DNA of 64,000 nucleotides from Streptomyces griseoluteus (GCF_004784465.1 NZ_SRRU01000014.1:47471-111470); one strand, 5' to 3'. Positions 1-8,613 are shown, numbered from the stretch's first letter. Numbers and translations: made by a program. The notes: a model not told the origin generated them from the letters alone.

Positions 1-95
1 CCGTCAACGCGGTCAAGAGCGCCTTCATCCCGTTCGACGAGCGCAAGGCGCTCATCGAGGACGTCATCCTGCGGGGCTACGCCGAAGCGCTCTGA
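1..95 (+). CDS. Adenosine deaminase, C-terminal end (partial)
   Basis: Only the last 30 codons are in the window (reading frame starts at base 3; stop TGA 93-95). The tail contains KSAFIPFDERKALIEDVI, which resembles the C-terminal helix of actinobacterial adenosine deaminases (purine salvage, adenosine to inosine). Its stop lies inside the 3' end of the convergent DinB gene, a 19-bp tail-to-tail overlap. The family call rests on this short tail recognised from memory, so it is moderate. Confidence 0.55.
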   Translation, partial: VNAVKSAFIPFDERKALIEDVILRGYAEAL

Positions 96-592
96 AGCAG
101 CCCCTTGACGTAGGCGGCCTGTCCGACGTGCTGGAGATCGTCGGACAGGACGCTCACCAGGCGTACGCCCAGTGTGACCGGGGGCTCCCAGCGCTCGTCC
201 ACGACCCGCTCCAGGTCCTTGGCGGCCAGCGTCCGCAGCACGCCGATGGTCTGGTCGTGCACCGCGTCGTAGTACCCGGCCAGCAGCACCGTGGAGGGGA
301 CCCGCACCTTCGCGGCCTGCTCGGGGGTGTGGCCGTAGCCGGTGTCGTGGTGCGGCAGCTCCAGGTCGAAGCGGTCGGCCCAGTCCCGCGCCAGCCACAC
401 CTGCTCCAGCCCGAAGGCGTCGGCGATGTGGTCGTCCTGCACCCGGCTCAGGTGCCACAGCAGCCAGGCGATGGAGTTCGCGCCGGGCGCGGGGGAGCGG
501 TCCAGGTCGTCCGCGCCGAGTCCGTCGAGCACGGTGTGGACTTCTTCCCGGATACGGTCGTAGCCCTCGATGAGGATCTCCTTCGCGTGCAT
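77..592 (-). CDS. DinB family protein (DUF664-like, mycothiol-dependent type)
   Basis: A 171-residue protein of the DinB/YfiT four-helix fold. Such proteins bind a divalent metal through three His and in actinobacteria often act as mycothiol-dependent transferases or isomerases. His residues are suitably spaced: one in the segment SIAWLLWHLSRVQDDHIAD and one in DDLQHVGQAAYVKG near the end. The start MHAKEIL at 592 is preferred over an ATG 18 bp upstream because AGGGTGGGA precedes it. The gene converges on the adenosine deaminase end. The substrate is unknown. Confidence 0.75.
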   Translation of the reverse strand: MHAKEILIEGYDRIREEVHTVLDGLGADDLDRSPAPGANSIAWLLWHLSRVQDDHIADAFGLEQVWLARDWADRFDLELPHHDTGYGHTPEQAAKVRVPSTVLLAGYYDAVHDQTIGVLRTLAAKDLERVVDERWEPPVTLGVRLVSVLSDDLQHVGQAAYVKGLLQSASA

Positions 593-637
593 GTTCCCAC
601 CCTCGCGCATCCCCGCCCCCGGCGCGAGAGCGTGGGG

Positions 638-1540
638 TCACCCGGGTTCGCCGGGCTCCGCCTGCGGGGTGCCGAGCAGGGCGATCAGGGCGCGGGCGGC
701 CGGGCTGGTGGCGCGCTCCGGGGGCAGCAGGGCCACCGTCTCGTACGCGGCCTCGTCGACGCCCTTCAGCGGGAGCGCGGTGAGCGAGGTCCGCTTGTGC
801 CGGAAGTGCCGGGGGACGACGGCGACGCCGAGGTTCTCGTCCACCAGGTCCAGCAGGCTGTGCACGTCGTTGACCTCCAGAGCGACCGTACGGCGCACCC
901 CGGCCGCAGCGAAGGCGGCGTCCGTGGCCCGGCGCGGCCCCCAGTCCGGGTGGAAGTCCACGAACACCTCACCGGCGAGGGCGGCGGGGTCCGGCACCGC
1001 GCCCAGTTCTGCGAGCGGGTGCTCCGGATGGCACAGCACGGTCATCGGTTCGCTGGTGAGCGGCACCGACCGCAACTGGTCGCCGTCGGCCGGGACGCGG
1101 TAGGCGAAGGCCAGATCCAGCCGGCCCGCCGACACCCCCTCCGCCAGCGCGCCCGAACCGCTCTGCCGCAGCCGGATCTCCACGTCCGGGTGCTCCCGCC
1201 GGAAGGCGGCCAGCAGCCCCGCCACATGCACCCCGGCGATGCACTGCTCGGCGCCCAGCGCCAGCGTGCCGCGCAGCACCCCCTGCACCGCGGCCACCGC
1301 CTCGTGCGCGGAGCGCACCTGCGCGAGGATGCGCTCGGCCTCCACCAGCAGCGCCCGCCCGGCCTCCGTCAGCGTCACGCGGCGCGTGGTGCGCACGAAC
1401 AGCGGCGCCCGCAGCTCCCGCTCCAGGGCGCGGATAGAGGCCGAGAGCCCCGACTGGGACACCATCAGCCGCTCGGCGGCACGGGTGAAGTGCTGGTCCT
1501 CGGCGACCGCGACGAAGTGCTGGAGATGACGCAGTTCCAT
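638..1540 (-). CDS. LysR family transcriptional regulator
   Basis: A 300-residue LysR-type regulator. The N-terminal winged helix-turn-helix covers residues 1-60 (MELRHLQHFVAVAEDQHFTR, then the recognition helix in MVSQSGLSASIRALE). A periplasmic-binding-protein-like effector domain fills the rest. The start at 1540 is where LysR homology begins; the open frame runs 42 codons further upstream without homology. It is divergent from the aldo/keto reductase at 1684, the usual arrangement for a LysR regulator and its target, so it probably controls that gene. The effector is not predictable. Confidence 0.88.
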   Translation of the reverse strand: MELRHLQHFVAVAEDQHFTRAAERLMVSQSGLSASIRALERELRAPLFVRTTRRVTLTEAGRALLVEAERILAQVRSAHEAVAAVQGVLRGTLALGAEQCIAGVHVAGLLAAFRREHPDVEIRLRQSGSGALAEGVSAGRLDLAFAYRVPADGDQLRSVPLTSEPMTVLCHPEHPLAELGAVPDPAALAGEVFVDFHPDWGPRRATDAAFAAAGVRRTVALEVNDVHSLLDLVDENLGVAVVPRHFRHKRTSLTALPLKGVDEAAYETVALLPPERATSPAARALIALLGTPQAEPGEPG

Positions 1541-1562
1541 GATTGAGAAGCCTAGCCGCTGA

Positions 1563-1575
1563 AATCCATCGGATT
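1563..1575. promoter_or_regulatory. Candidate LysR operator between divergent genes
   Basis: An AATCC-ATC-GGATT inverted repeat (5-3-5) lies 23 bp from the LysR start, inside the 143-bp divergent intergenic region (1541-1683) shared with the aldo/keto reductase gene. The position suits autoregulation, but the arms are short. Confidence 0.3.
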
Positions 1576-1683
1576 CTTCTGTTGGACCACTGACCGCGCT
1601 CCGGGGAAGAGTTGGGGGAGGCTGCCGGACACCGCCGTGTCCGGCGCCGGGAAGACCGTGTGCCAACCCCTTATGGAGTCGCG

Positions 1684-2676
1684 TTGTACACCGCCCACCC
1701 CGACCGCTACGCCGACCTGCCCTACCGGCGCTCCGGACGCAGCGGACTGAAGCTCCCCGCGCTGTCGCTCGGCCTGTGGCACAACTTCGGCCCCGACCGG
1801 CCGGTGGAGACCCAGCGCGCGATCCTGCGCCGCGCCTTCGACCTCGGGATCACCCACTTCGACCTGGCCAACAACTACGGCCCGCCGCCCGGCGCCGCCG
1901 AGTCCGCGCTCGGCGAGGCGCTGAAGGCCGACTTCACGCCGTACCGCGACGAACTGGTCATCTCCACCAAGGCCGGCTATCTGATGTGGCCCGGCCCGTA
2001 CGGGGAGTGGGGCTCGCGCAAGTCCGTGCTGTCCTCGCTCGACCAGAGCCTGACGCGGATGGGCCTGGACCACGTCGACATCTTCTACTCGCACCGCTTC
2101 GACCCCGAGACCCCGCTCGAGGAGACCATGGGCGCGCTGCACACGGCGGTCCAGCAGGGCAAGGCGCTCTACGTCGGCGTCTCCAACTACTCCGCCGAGC
2201 AGACCCGCGAGGCGGCACGCATCCTGGGCGAGCTGGGCACCCCGCTCCTCATCCACCAGCCGCGCTACTCCATCCTGGACCGGCGCCCGGAGGAGGAGGG
2301 GCTGCTGGACACCCTGGACGAACTTCAGGTCGGTTCGATCGTCTACTCCCCGCTGGAGCAGGGTCTGCTCACCGGCCGGTACCTCGACGGCATCCCCGAG
2401 GACTCCCGCGCGGCGAGCGACAGCCCGTTCCTGCGGTCCGACGCCGTCACCGAGGACCTCGTCGGCCGGCTGCGCGCCCTGAACGACATCGCCGCCTCGC
2501 GCGGCCAGACCCTGGCTCAAATGGCGCTCGCCTGGGTGCTGAGGGGCGGACGGATTACTTCCGCTCTTGTCGGGGCGAGCAGCACCAAGCAACTGGAAGA
2601 CAGTGTCGGCGCCATCCGGAATCTGGAATTCGACGCGGATGACGTGGCCCGAATCGACGCCGCCGTGCAGACTTGA
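1684..2676 (+). CDS. Aldo/keto reductase (YghZ/L-glyceraldehyde 3-phosphate reductase type)
   Basis: A 330-residue NADPH-dependent aldo/keto reductase with a TIM-barrel fold. Visible family features are THFDLANNYGPPPG (catalytic Asp/Tyr), the Lys in STKAGY, SLDQSLTRMGLDHVDIFYSH and SPLEQGLLTGRY. The C-terminal segment around SALVGASSTKQL is the NADP-binding part. The start is TTG 1684 (LYTAHPDRYADLPYRR), with GGAG 6-9 bp upstream; an in-frame ATG at 1612 would add 24 residues not seen in the family. Members detoxify aldehydes or reduce L-glyceraldehyde 3-phosphate. A strong terminator follows at 2792. Confidence 0.88.
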   Translation: MYTAHPDRYADLPYRRSGRSGLKLPALSLGLWHNFGPDRPVETQRAILRRAFDLGITHFDLANNYGPPPGAAESALGEALKADFTPYRDELVISTKAGYLMWPGPYGEWGSRKSVLSSLDQSLTRMGLDHVDIFYSHRFDPETPLEETMGALHTAVQQGKALYVGVSNYSAEQTREAARILGELGTPLLIHQPRYSILDRRPEEEGLLDTLDELQVGSIVYSPLEQGLLTGRYLDGIPEDSRAASDSPFLRSDAVTEDLVGRLRALNDIAASRGQTLAQMALAWVLRGGRITSALVGASSTKQLEDSVGAIRNLEFDADDVARIDAAVQT

Positions 2677-2698
2677 ACTCGCCGGAACAGTAGCGGCG

Positions 2699-2723
2699 GA
2701 AGGCGGAAGTTTTTTCCGCCTTC
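2699..2723. terminator. Short hairpin downstream of the aldo/keto reductase
   Basis: GAAGGCGGAA and TTCCGCCTTC form a perfect 10-bp stem with a 5-nt loop, 23 bp after the stop codon. The following sequence is AT-rich rather than a U run, so it may be a weak terminator or an mRNA-stabilising hairpin. Confidence 0.5.
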
Positions 2724-2791
2724 ACAATTTCTCCGCGTATTCCGGTGCGGGCGGCGCTGAATTCCTGCCACGCCCGCCCGCGGAGCCGCAC

Positions 2792-2824
2792 AAGAGCCCA
2801 GGGGAGCCCCGCCCCTGGGCTCTT
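2792..2824 (+). terminator. Rho-independent-type terminator
   Basis: AAGAGCCCAGGGG pairs perfectly with CCCCTGGGCTCTT (13-bp stem, 7-nt loop). It lies 115 bp after the aldo/keto reductase stop. Confidence 0.75.
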
Positions 2825-3085
2825 GCCCTGTAAGGGCTGCCGGGCAGGGCTGCCGTGCGCCGCCCACGGTCGATAATCCGCCAACTAATGCGGGGCGGTC
2901 CCGCGCCTTACATGATTCGGCCAGAATCGGGGCATCGCATATGCCAGCAGAGTGGCCGGAAAGGCATGGTGACAGTGTTTCCATTGGGGCGATACTCAAA
3001 ATGCCAGGGGCACTTCACCGCACAGGAGCCGCACGGATAAGAGAGGGACCGGTCGGCACACCGGCGAGGCAACGGGGGAGTGATC
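2825..3085. other. Non-coding leader region before the next gene
   Basis: No supported gene. The stretch is less GC-rich than its neighbours and should contain the promoter of the hypothetical gene at 3086. I see no convincing -35/-10 pair or operator. Confidence 0.4.
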
Positions 3086-3496
3086 GTGCACGATGAATTC
3101 CTGTGCCATGTCACCGCGTACGGGATCTGCGGCGGCCAGCGGGTAGGCGTACCGCTCGGCACCTACCGCGCGCCCACCCTCGCGCTCGCCCTGTGGTGGC
3201 TGCGGGACCGCGCCTCCTGGATCGCCGAGCGGCTGGACCCCAGTCCCGAGGGCGAGAAGATCCCGGCGGGCGCCCTCGTCCCCGTCCCGGACACCGTGGC
3301 CGACGTCCCCACCCTGCTGCGGGCCTGGTGTTCCGACGACGCCCGGCAGGAACTGGTCGCGGACGAACTGGCCGGCGGACGCCTGGTGCGGATCGCCGCG
3401 AGCGACGACACCACGGAGTACGAACTCCTCGCCGAGTCGATCGACGCCCTGCGCATGCAGCGCACCGTCCCCGCCTTCGTCGTCCCCGTGGCCTGA
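3086..3496 (+). CDS. Conserved hypothetical protein
   Basis: A 136-residue soluble protein, beginning MHDEFLCHVTAYGICGGQRV and ending TVPAFVVPVA. The GTG at 3086 is preferred because GGGGGAG (3074-3080) sits 5 bp upstream; the GTG at 3080 would overlap that site. It has no signal peptide, membrane helix or motif I can tie to a function. Its codon use is typical of the window. The anti-sigma-like ATPase starts 150 bp downstream on the same strand, so a link to stress signalling is possible but only positional. Confidence 0.7.
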   Translation: MHDEFLCHVTAYGICGGQRVGVPLGTYRAPTLALALWWLRDRASWIAERLDPSPEGEKIPAGALVPVPDTVADVPTLLRAWCSDDARQELVADELAGGRLVRIAASDDTTEYELLAESIDALRMQRTVPAFVVPVA

Positions 3497-3646
3497 GCGC
3501 GAAACCGCAGGCCCGGCGCGGCCGCGCCGCGCCGGGAAGAGGTCGCACACAGCCAAGGCATTGGGTGGAATGCGTCGGCCGAGTCGGGGTACGAGCATCA
3601 CAGGCAACAGGCGACCGGCCGTACCGGGCATTTCGAGAGAGACACC

Positions 3647-4105
3647 ATGACCAAACACCTGGGCGTGGCAGTGGCAGCGATACCGAGTGGTTTCGACGTA
3701 CCCGTGGAACCCCTTCGGCGTGCGGCGCACTACACCGGGGAACCAGGATGCATCGCCGAGGCGCGGGCCTTCGCCGGGCGCTTCCTGGAGCAACTGCGGA
3801 CCGAGTGGTGCGCCACCGTGGACAGCCGGACGGGCGGGGAGCTGCTGCTGGTCGTCAGCGAGCTGGTCACCAACGCCGACCGGCACAGCAGGGGCCCGTA
3901 CATCCTGGAGCTGGAGGGCACCGACAGCGCGGTCAGCGTCTCGGTGTACGACAGCAGCGTGGCGCTGCCGCGCTTCTTCCCCAAGGACCCCAAGCGGGTG
4001 GGCCATCACGGCCTGGAGATCGTGCGCGCGGTCGCCTCGGAGATCACCGTGGACCGCATACCGGTAGGGAAGCGTGTGCGCGCCCTGATCCGGCTGGACG
4101 GCTGA
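3647..4105 (+). CDS. ATP-binding anti-sigma-type regulatory protein (HATPase_c_2)
   Basis: A 152-residue single-domain GHKL ATPase like the SpoIIAB/RsbW-related proteins abundant in Streptomyces. The N-box ELLLVVSELVTNADRHS and the later G-box-like GHHGLEIVRAVASEI are present. Such proteins bind a sigma factor or anti-anti-sigma factor, and some keep only a degenerate kinase function. It faces a SigB/F-type sigma gene (4280-5170) across two terminators. The convergent orientation means they are not co-transcribed, but a functional pairing is plausible. The start is ATG 3647, behind GAGAGA. Confidence 0.85.
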   Translation: MTKHLGVAVAAIPSGFDVPVEPLRRAAHYTGEPGCIAEARAFAGRFLEQLRTEWCATVDSRTGGELLLVVSELVTNADRHSRGPYILELEGTDSAVSVSVYDSSVALPRFFPKDPKRVGHHGLEIVRAVASEITVDRIPVGKRVRALIRLDG

Positions 4106-4135
4106 GCGAACCTCTTCACACCCCCGGAGCAAGGA

Positions 4136-4160
4136 ACGCCGACCGCGACCCGGTCGGCGT
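4136..4160 (+). terminator. Terminator of the ATPase gene
   Basis: ACGCCGACC and GGTCGGCGT form a perfect 9-bp stem with a 7-nt loop, followed by CTTCGTGTGT. It lies 30 bp after the ATPase stop. Confidence 0.65.
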
Positions 4161-4219
4161 CTTCGTGTGTCCGGAAACCGGCCTTCACGCGTCCGGCTGC
4201 GGTGGAAGAAGGCATGAAG

Positions 4220-4252
4220 AAGGGCGGCCCGGCAGAACCGGACCGCCCTTTT
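4220..4252. terminator. Bidirectional terminator between convergent genes
   Basis: AAGGGCGG pairs with CCGCCCTT, and CCGG in the inner part extends the stem. TTTT-rich sequence flanks it on the right. It can serve the minus-strand sigma gene ending at 4280 and the plus-strand ATPase. Confidence 0.65.
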
Positions 4253-4279
4253 CCACGTCAAGGGGTCGGAGTCTGGTGC

Positions 4280-5170
4280 TCAGGCGCAGCCCAGCTCGCC
4301 CAGCATGCCCTCGCGCAGCCGCGCGATGATGCGCTTGATCAGGCGGGAGACGTGCATCTGCGAGCAGCCCAGCTTCTCGCCGATCTCGGCCTGGGTGGCC
4401 TCCTCCACGAACCGCATGTGGATGATCTGCCGGTCGCGGTCGCTCAGCTCGGCCATCAGCGGGGCGAGGGCGTGGAAGTCCTCCACCAGCTGCAGGCCCT
4501 CCTCCTCGACGCCGATGAAGTCCGCCAGGACCGCCTCGCCGTCCTCGCGGCCGTCGCCGGTGAGGGCGGCGTCCAGCGAGCTGGAGTTGTAGCCGTTCGA
4601 GGCGAGCTGGCCCTCGACGACCTGCTGCTCGGTGATGTTCATGAGCGTGGCCAGCTCGGCCACGGTCGGGTCGCGGTCCAGCCGGCTCGACAGCTCCTCG
4701 CGGGCCTTGGCCAGCTCCACGCGCAGCTCCTGGAGCCGGCGCGGCACGTGCACCGCCCAGGTGGTGTCACGGAAGAAACGCTTGATCTCACCCACGATGT
4801 AGGGCAGCGCGAAGGACGTGAACTCCACCTCGCGCGAGATCTCGAACCGGTCGATCGCCTTGATCAGGCCGATCATGCCGGTCTGGACGATGTCCTCCAT
4901 GTCGTCGCCCCGGCCCCGGAAACGCCCGGCGGCGAAGCGCACCAGCGACATGTTCATCTCGATGAGGGTGTTGCGCGCGTACTGGTATTCGTGCGTGCCC
5001 TCTTCCAGCTCCGCCAGCCGGCGGAAGAACTGGCGGGACAGCGCCCGCGCGTCACGCGGGGCGACGGACGCGGGGTCCGCGATACCAGGAAGGGTCTCCT
5101 CGTCCGTCATGTCCTGCGCGGCCTTGTCCGCGACCTCTGCTTGCGACCGGATGCCGACGGCGGTGTCCAT
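4280..5170 (-). CDS. SigB/SigF/SigG-family RNA polymerase sigma factor
   Basis: A 296-residue stress/sporulation-type sigma factor. Region 2 includes DMEDIVQTGMIGLIKAIDRF and FTSFALPYIVGEIKRFFRDT. Region 3 lies around residues 165-205. The region 4 helix-turn-helix is QAEIGEKLGCSQMHVSRLIK. Streptomyces carry about nine paralogues of this group (SigB, F, G, H, I, K, L, M, N), and I cannot say which this is. The roughly 50-residue N-terminal extension before region 2 is Asp/Ala-rich. The start is ATG 5170 behind GGGAGAGG. Activity is probably controlled by an HATPase anti-sigma partner. Confidence 0.9.
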   Translation of the reverse strand: MDTAVGIRSQAEVADKAAQDMTDEETLPGIADPASVAPRDARALSRQFFRRLAELEEGTHEYQYARNTLIEMNMSLVRFAAGRFRGRGDDMEDIVQTGMIGLIKAIDRFEISREVEFTSFALPYIVGEIKRFFRDTTWAVHVPRRLQELRVELAKAREELSSRLDRDPTVAELATLMNITEQQVVEGQLASNGYNSSSLDAALTGDGREDGEAVLADFIGVEEEGLQLVEDFHALAPLMAELSDRDRQIIHMRFVEEATQAEIGEKLGCSQMHVSRLIKRIIARLREGMLGELGCA

Positions 5171-5460
5171 TAACCTCTCCCACGTAAGTCACGGTTCGAC
5201 GACTGCTCCCGTGGGCCCGGTTGCCCGAGGCCACGGTTGCCGCGTGGTCCCCGGCTACCCGGAAAACCCCGCCCCATGCACGTCTTCTCTCACGGGCCGG
5301 GTACCCCCGGTCACGCGACGCATGCAGACGAATTTCGACCTGGCTCGAAATCGCCGAAGTGGCTCGATCTTATCGGCCCGCGACCGATGAGTCCGGGGCC
5401 GGGGCCCGGTCGGTACAGGTGAGCGCGCGACCGGCGCCGCGACCCGTACAGGAGGTCCCC

Positions 5461-5943
5461 ATGTCCCACGGTGGTTTCACCACATGTCTCTGGTTCGACG
5501 GCCAGGCCGAGGAGGCGGCGCACTACTACGTCTCCGTCTTCAAGGACTCCGGCATCGGCCGGATCACCCACTGGAGCGAGGCCGGCCCCGGTGAGGCCGG
5601 GACCGTGCTCACCGTCGAGTTCACCGCCAACGGCCAGAAGTTCGTCGCTCTCAACGGCGGCCCCGAGTTCAAGTTCAGCGAGGCCGTCTCGTTCATGATC
5701 CGCTGTGCCGACCAGCGGGAGATCGACCACTACTGGACCCGGCTGACCGAGGACGGCGGCGAGGGCGGCCCCTGCGGCTGGCTCAAGGACAAGTACGGCG
5801 TCTCCTGGCAGGTCTGCCCCGAGCGGCTGCTCGAGATGACCAACGACCCCGACCCGCAGAAGGCCGCCCGTGCCTTCGGCGCCATGATGAAGATGGGCAA
5901 GCTCGACCTCGCCGCCCTGGAGAAGGCGTACGCGGGCGAGTGA
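5461..5943 (+). CDS. VOC family (PhnB-like) protein
   Basis: A 160-residue PhnB/3-demethylubiquinone-methyltransferase-like VOC protein. Typical segments are TTCLWFDGQAEEAAHYYVSV near the start, the central FVALNGGPEFKFSEAVSF, and WLKDKYGVSWQVCPERLLEM near the end. ATG 5461 follows an AGGAGG ribosome site at 5450-5455; an open frame extends upstream from 5221 but lacks homology. The family includes enzymes and binding proteins of unknown substrate. Nothing nearby fixes its role. Confidence 0.85.
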   Translation: MSHGGFTTCLWFDGQAEEAAHYYVSVFKDSGIGRITHWSEAGPGEAGTVLTVEFTANGQKFVALNGGPEFKFSEAVSFMIRCADQREIDHYWTRLTEDGGEGGPCGWLKDKYGVSWQVCPERLLEMTNDPDPQKAARAFGAMMKMGKLDLAALEKAYAGE

Positions 5944-5960
5944 CCGGAACCGGTGCCCGG

Positions 5961-6839
5961 TCACGCGCTCTCGGCGAGCACCTCGCCGATCGTGTGCCGG
6001 GCGTTCTTTGCCAGGACCGGGTTGGTGCGCCAGTAGTAGGGGAGCTGGACCAGGGCGATGGACAGCGCCCAGCCCCGGCCGCGCGCCCACTCGGCGTCTT
6101 CCGCGCCCACCGCGTCGCGGAAGACGCCCCGGACGGCGGCGGGGAGCAGGTTCCAGGCCACGATCAGGTCCACGGCCGGATCGCCCACCCCGGCGCAGCC
6201 GAAGTCGATCACCGCGCTCAGCCTGCCCCCACCGGCGACCAGGACATTGCCGGGGGAGAGGTCGGCGTGCGCCCAGGCCGGCGGGCCGGTGTGCGTGGGA
6301 GCGGCCAGCGCCCGCTCCCAGCGTGCCGTCGCCCCGGCGGTGTCGATACGGCCGGCGAGCCGGGCCAGCGCCTCACGGGTCGACTCGTCCTGCCCGGCGA
6401 GCGGGCCGCCCCGGTAGCTCCGGGGGGCGTCCGCGGTCGCGGTCCGGCGCAGGGCGGCCACGAACGCGCCCAGTTCCTTGGCCAGTTGCTCCGGCTCCTC
6501 CACCGCTCCCGCCACCGGGTTGGCGCCGTCCAGCCAGCGGTAGACCGACCAGGGCCAGGGAAAGCCGCTGTCCGGCTCCCCGAAGCCCACCGGTTCCGGG
6601 ACGGCCACCGGCAGGCCGGGGCCCAGGCGGGGCAGCCAGTCCCGCTCGTGCGCCACATCCGCCACCGCGCCCGGATGGCGGGGGAGCCGTACCACCAGCT
6701 CCGGTCCCAGGCGGAACATCGCGTTCTCCGTGCCGGACGACCTCAGCCGGGTCACCGGCAGTTCCGCCCACGCGGGGAACCGCCGCGCCACCAGACGCTC
6801 CACCAGCGGGGCGTCGATGTCGAGTTCACCGTCACGCAT
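5961..6839 (-). CDS. Aminoglycoside phosphotransferase-family kinase
   Basis: A 292-residue APH/ChoK-like kinase. The Brenner motif AHADLSPGNVLV (catalytic Asp) and the metal-binding VIDFGCAGVGDPAVDL are intact. The upstream PWPWSVYRWLDG is the hinge typical of the hydroxyurea/macrolide kinase-like branch. Such chromosomal members often phosphorylate small metabolites rather than confer drug resistance, so I would not call resistance. The start is ATG 6839; a GTG at 6854 with GGGG just upstream is an alternative. The gene converges on the VOC gene, with 17 bp between their stops. Confidence 0.85.
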   Translation of the reverse strand: MRDGELDIDAPLVERLVARRFPAWAELPVTRLRSSGTENAMFRLGPELVVRLPRHPGAVADVAHERDWLPRLGPGLPVAVPEPVGFGEPDSGFPWPWSVYRWLDGANPVAGAVEEPEQLAKELGAFVAALRRTATADAPRSYRGGPLAGQDESTREALARLAGRIDTAGATARWERALAAPTHTGPPAWAHADLSPGNVLVAGGGRLSAVIDFGCAGVGDPAVDLIVAWNLLPAAVRGVFRDAVGAEDAEWARGRGWALSIALVQLPYYWRTNPVLAKNARHTIGEVLAESA

Positions 6840-6986
6840 CTTCTGGGTACTCACCGGCCCCATCCAAGGGCCGGTGTGTCCCCGCTGTCGACCGAAAAAA
6901 CCTGACCACACCGTCCCCGAGCGCCCCGCGCACCGAGTGGCTAACGTGACAATCCGGGACGAACCGCCAACACGAAAGGGCCGACC

Positions 6987-7781
6987 ATGGCCGTGCAGTC
7001 CGAAGGAACGCCCTGCTGGGCCGACGCGATGTTCACCGACCTGGAGGGCGCCAAGCGGTTCTACGGCGACGTCCTCGGCTGGACCTTCGGCCAATCGTCG
7101 TCCGAGTACGGCAACTACACCCAGGCGTACGCGGACGGCAAGGCCGTCGCCGCCATCGTCCCGCCCATGCCCGGCCAGGAGAGCACGTCGCAGTGGTGTC
7201 TCTACTTCGCCTCGCCGGACGCCGCCGCCACCGCCGCGAAGGTCGAGGAGAACGGCGGCGAGGTGCTGATGGAGCCGATGCGGGTCGGTGACTTCGGCAC
7301 GATGGCGATCGCCCGCGAGCCCAGCGGCGCCGTGTTCGGCATCTGGCAGGGCGACGCCCACGAGGGCTTCGAGGCGGTGGCCGAGCCCGGCGCATATTGC
7401 TGGTCGGAGCTGTACACCCGCGAACCGGAGAAGGCGGACGCGTTCCTGTCGGCCGTCTTCCCGTACCGGATGAAGGACATGGCGGACGAGCACGTCGACT
7501 TCCGCCTCTTCGACCTGGGCGCCGACCCGGTGCTCGGCCGGATGCGGATGGGGGAGGAGTTCCCCCCGGAGGTCCCCTCCTACGTCAACGTCTACTTCAC
7601 CGTCGACGACTGCGACGCGGCCGTGGCGCGCGCCACCGAGCGCGGTGCCGTGCTCCGGTTCGGCCCGATGACCAGCCCCTTCGGCCGGTTCGCCGCCCTC
7701 ACCGACCCGCAGGGCGCGAGCTTCTCGGTGATCGACGTCACCACGACGGAGGGCGGCATGCCCGACTTCAAGGACGCCTGA
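6987..7781 (+). CDS. Two-domain VOC (glyoxalase-like) protein
   Basis: A 264-residue protein with two tandem glyoxalase/bleomycin-resistance domains (about residues 8-120 and 135-255). Segments are CWADAMFTDLEGAKRFYGDV in the first, and ELYTREPEKADAFLSAVFPY and YVNVYFTVDDCDAAVARATE in the second. It resembles the mycobacterial CFP30B-type proteins. Domain pairing lets one chain build the metal/substrate cavity. ATG 6987 is preceded by AAAGGGCCGACC. The substrate is unknown. Confidence 0.87.
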   Translation: MAVQSEGTPCWADAMFTDLEGAKRFYGDVLGWTFGQSSSEYGNYTQAYADGKAVAAIVPPMPGQESTSQWCLYFASPDAAATAAKVEENGGEVLMEPMRVGDFGTMAIAREPSGAVFGIWQGDAHEGFEAVAEPGAYCWSELYTREPEKADAFLSAVFPYRMKDMADEHVDFRLFDLGADPVLGRMRMGEEFPPEVPSYVNVYFTVDDCDAAVARATERGAVLRFGPMTSPFGRFAALTDPQGASFSVIDVTTTEGGMPDFKDA

Positions 7782-7826
7782 CCCGGCCGGTCGGATCCCG
7801 CGCGCGGCCATGGCATGATCGGGCAC

Positions 7827-8516
7827 ATGCGTGAACGTGTGGTGGCCGCGTGCGACGGGGCTTCGAAGGGAAACCCCGGACCGGCCGGATGGGCCTGGGT
7901 GGTCTCCGGCGACGACGAGCGGACCCCGGCCCGCTGGGAGTCGGGCCCGCTCGGCCGGGCCACCAACAATGTCGCCGAACTCACCGCGCTGGAGAGGCTG
8001 CTGACCGCCGTCGAGCCGGACGTGCCGCTGGAGGTCCGGATGGACTCCCAGTACGCGATGAAGGCCGTCACCACCTGGCTGCCCGGCTGGAAGCGCAACG
8101 GCTGGAAGACCGCCGCCGGCAAGCCGGTCGCCAACCAGGACCTCGTGGTCCGTATCGACGCGCTGCTCGACGGCCGCTCGGTGGAGTTTAAGTACGTCCC
8201 CGCCCACCAGGTCGACGGCGACCCGCTGAACGACTTCGCCGACCGCGCCGCCAGCCAGGCCGCCGTGGTGCAGGAGGCCGCGGGCAGCGCCCACGGCTCG
8301 CCCGAGCCGCCGCCCTCGCCCGACACCCCGGCCCCCTCCGCCCGCCGCAAGTCGCCCCGGCGGGCCACCGGCGCCTCCGGTTCCGCCTCCTCGCGGACCA
8401 TCAAGGCCAAGTTCGCCGGCCGCTGCCTCTGCGGCCGCTCCTACGCGGCCGGCGAGTCCATCGCCAAGAACGCGCAGGGCTGGGGCCACCCGGAGTGCCG
8501 CACCGCCACCGGCTGA
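7827..8516 (+). CDS. RNase H-like protein with C-terminal CxC...HxxC zinc-ribbon-like tail
   Basis: A 229-residue protein. Residues 1-140 form a type I RNase H fold with the four acidic active-site residues at Asp10 (ACDGASKGNPGP), Glu51 (NNVAELTAL), Asp73 (RMDSQYAMKA) and Asp136 (PLNDFADRAA), so hydrolysis of RNA in RNA:DNA hybrids is likely. A Pro/Ser/Ala-rich linker (about 150-188) leads to a small domain with Cys200, Cys202, His221 and Cys224, suggesting a bound zinc. This tail is not part of canonical RNase HI and may contact nucleic acid. The start ATG 7827 is preferred over 7815 because homology begins there. Confidence 0.85.
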   Translation: MRERVVAACDGASKGNPGPAGWAWVVSGDDERTPARWESGPLGRATNNVAELTALERLLTAVEPDVPLEVRMDSQYAMKAVTTWLPGWKRNGWKTAAGKPVANQDLVVRIDALLDGRSVEFKYVPAHQVDGDPLNDFADRAASQAAVVQEAAGSAHGSPEPPPSPDTPAPSARRKSPRRATGASGSASSRTIKAKFAGRCLCGRSYAAGESIAKNAQGWGHPECRTATG

Positions 8517-8613
8517 CCCGCCACTACCGGATGTCTCCGGGCCCGGCCATGCCCAGACGCTGCTACCCTGCGAGGCCGATCGACTACGTCCGGTGACTTC
8601 CAGGGGTGTGCGC

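Noticed and set aside
4280..5170. Assignment as sigF specifically
   Set aside because: The SigB/F/G/H/I/K/L/M/N paralogues cannot be separated by eye and the neighbours do not settle it.
5961..6839. Aminoglycoside resistance gene
   Set aside because: The kinase motifs are there, but this family includes many metabolic kinases and no resistance-type context is visible.
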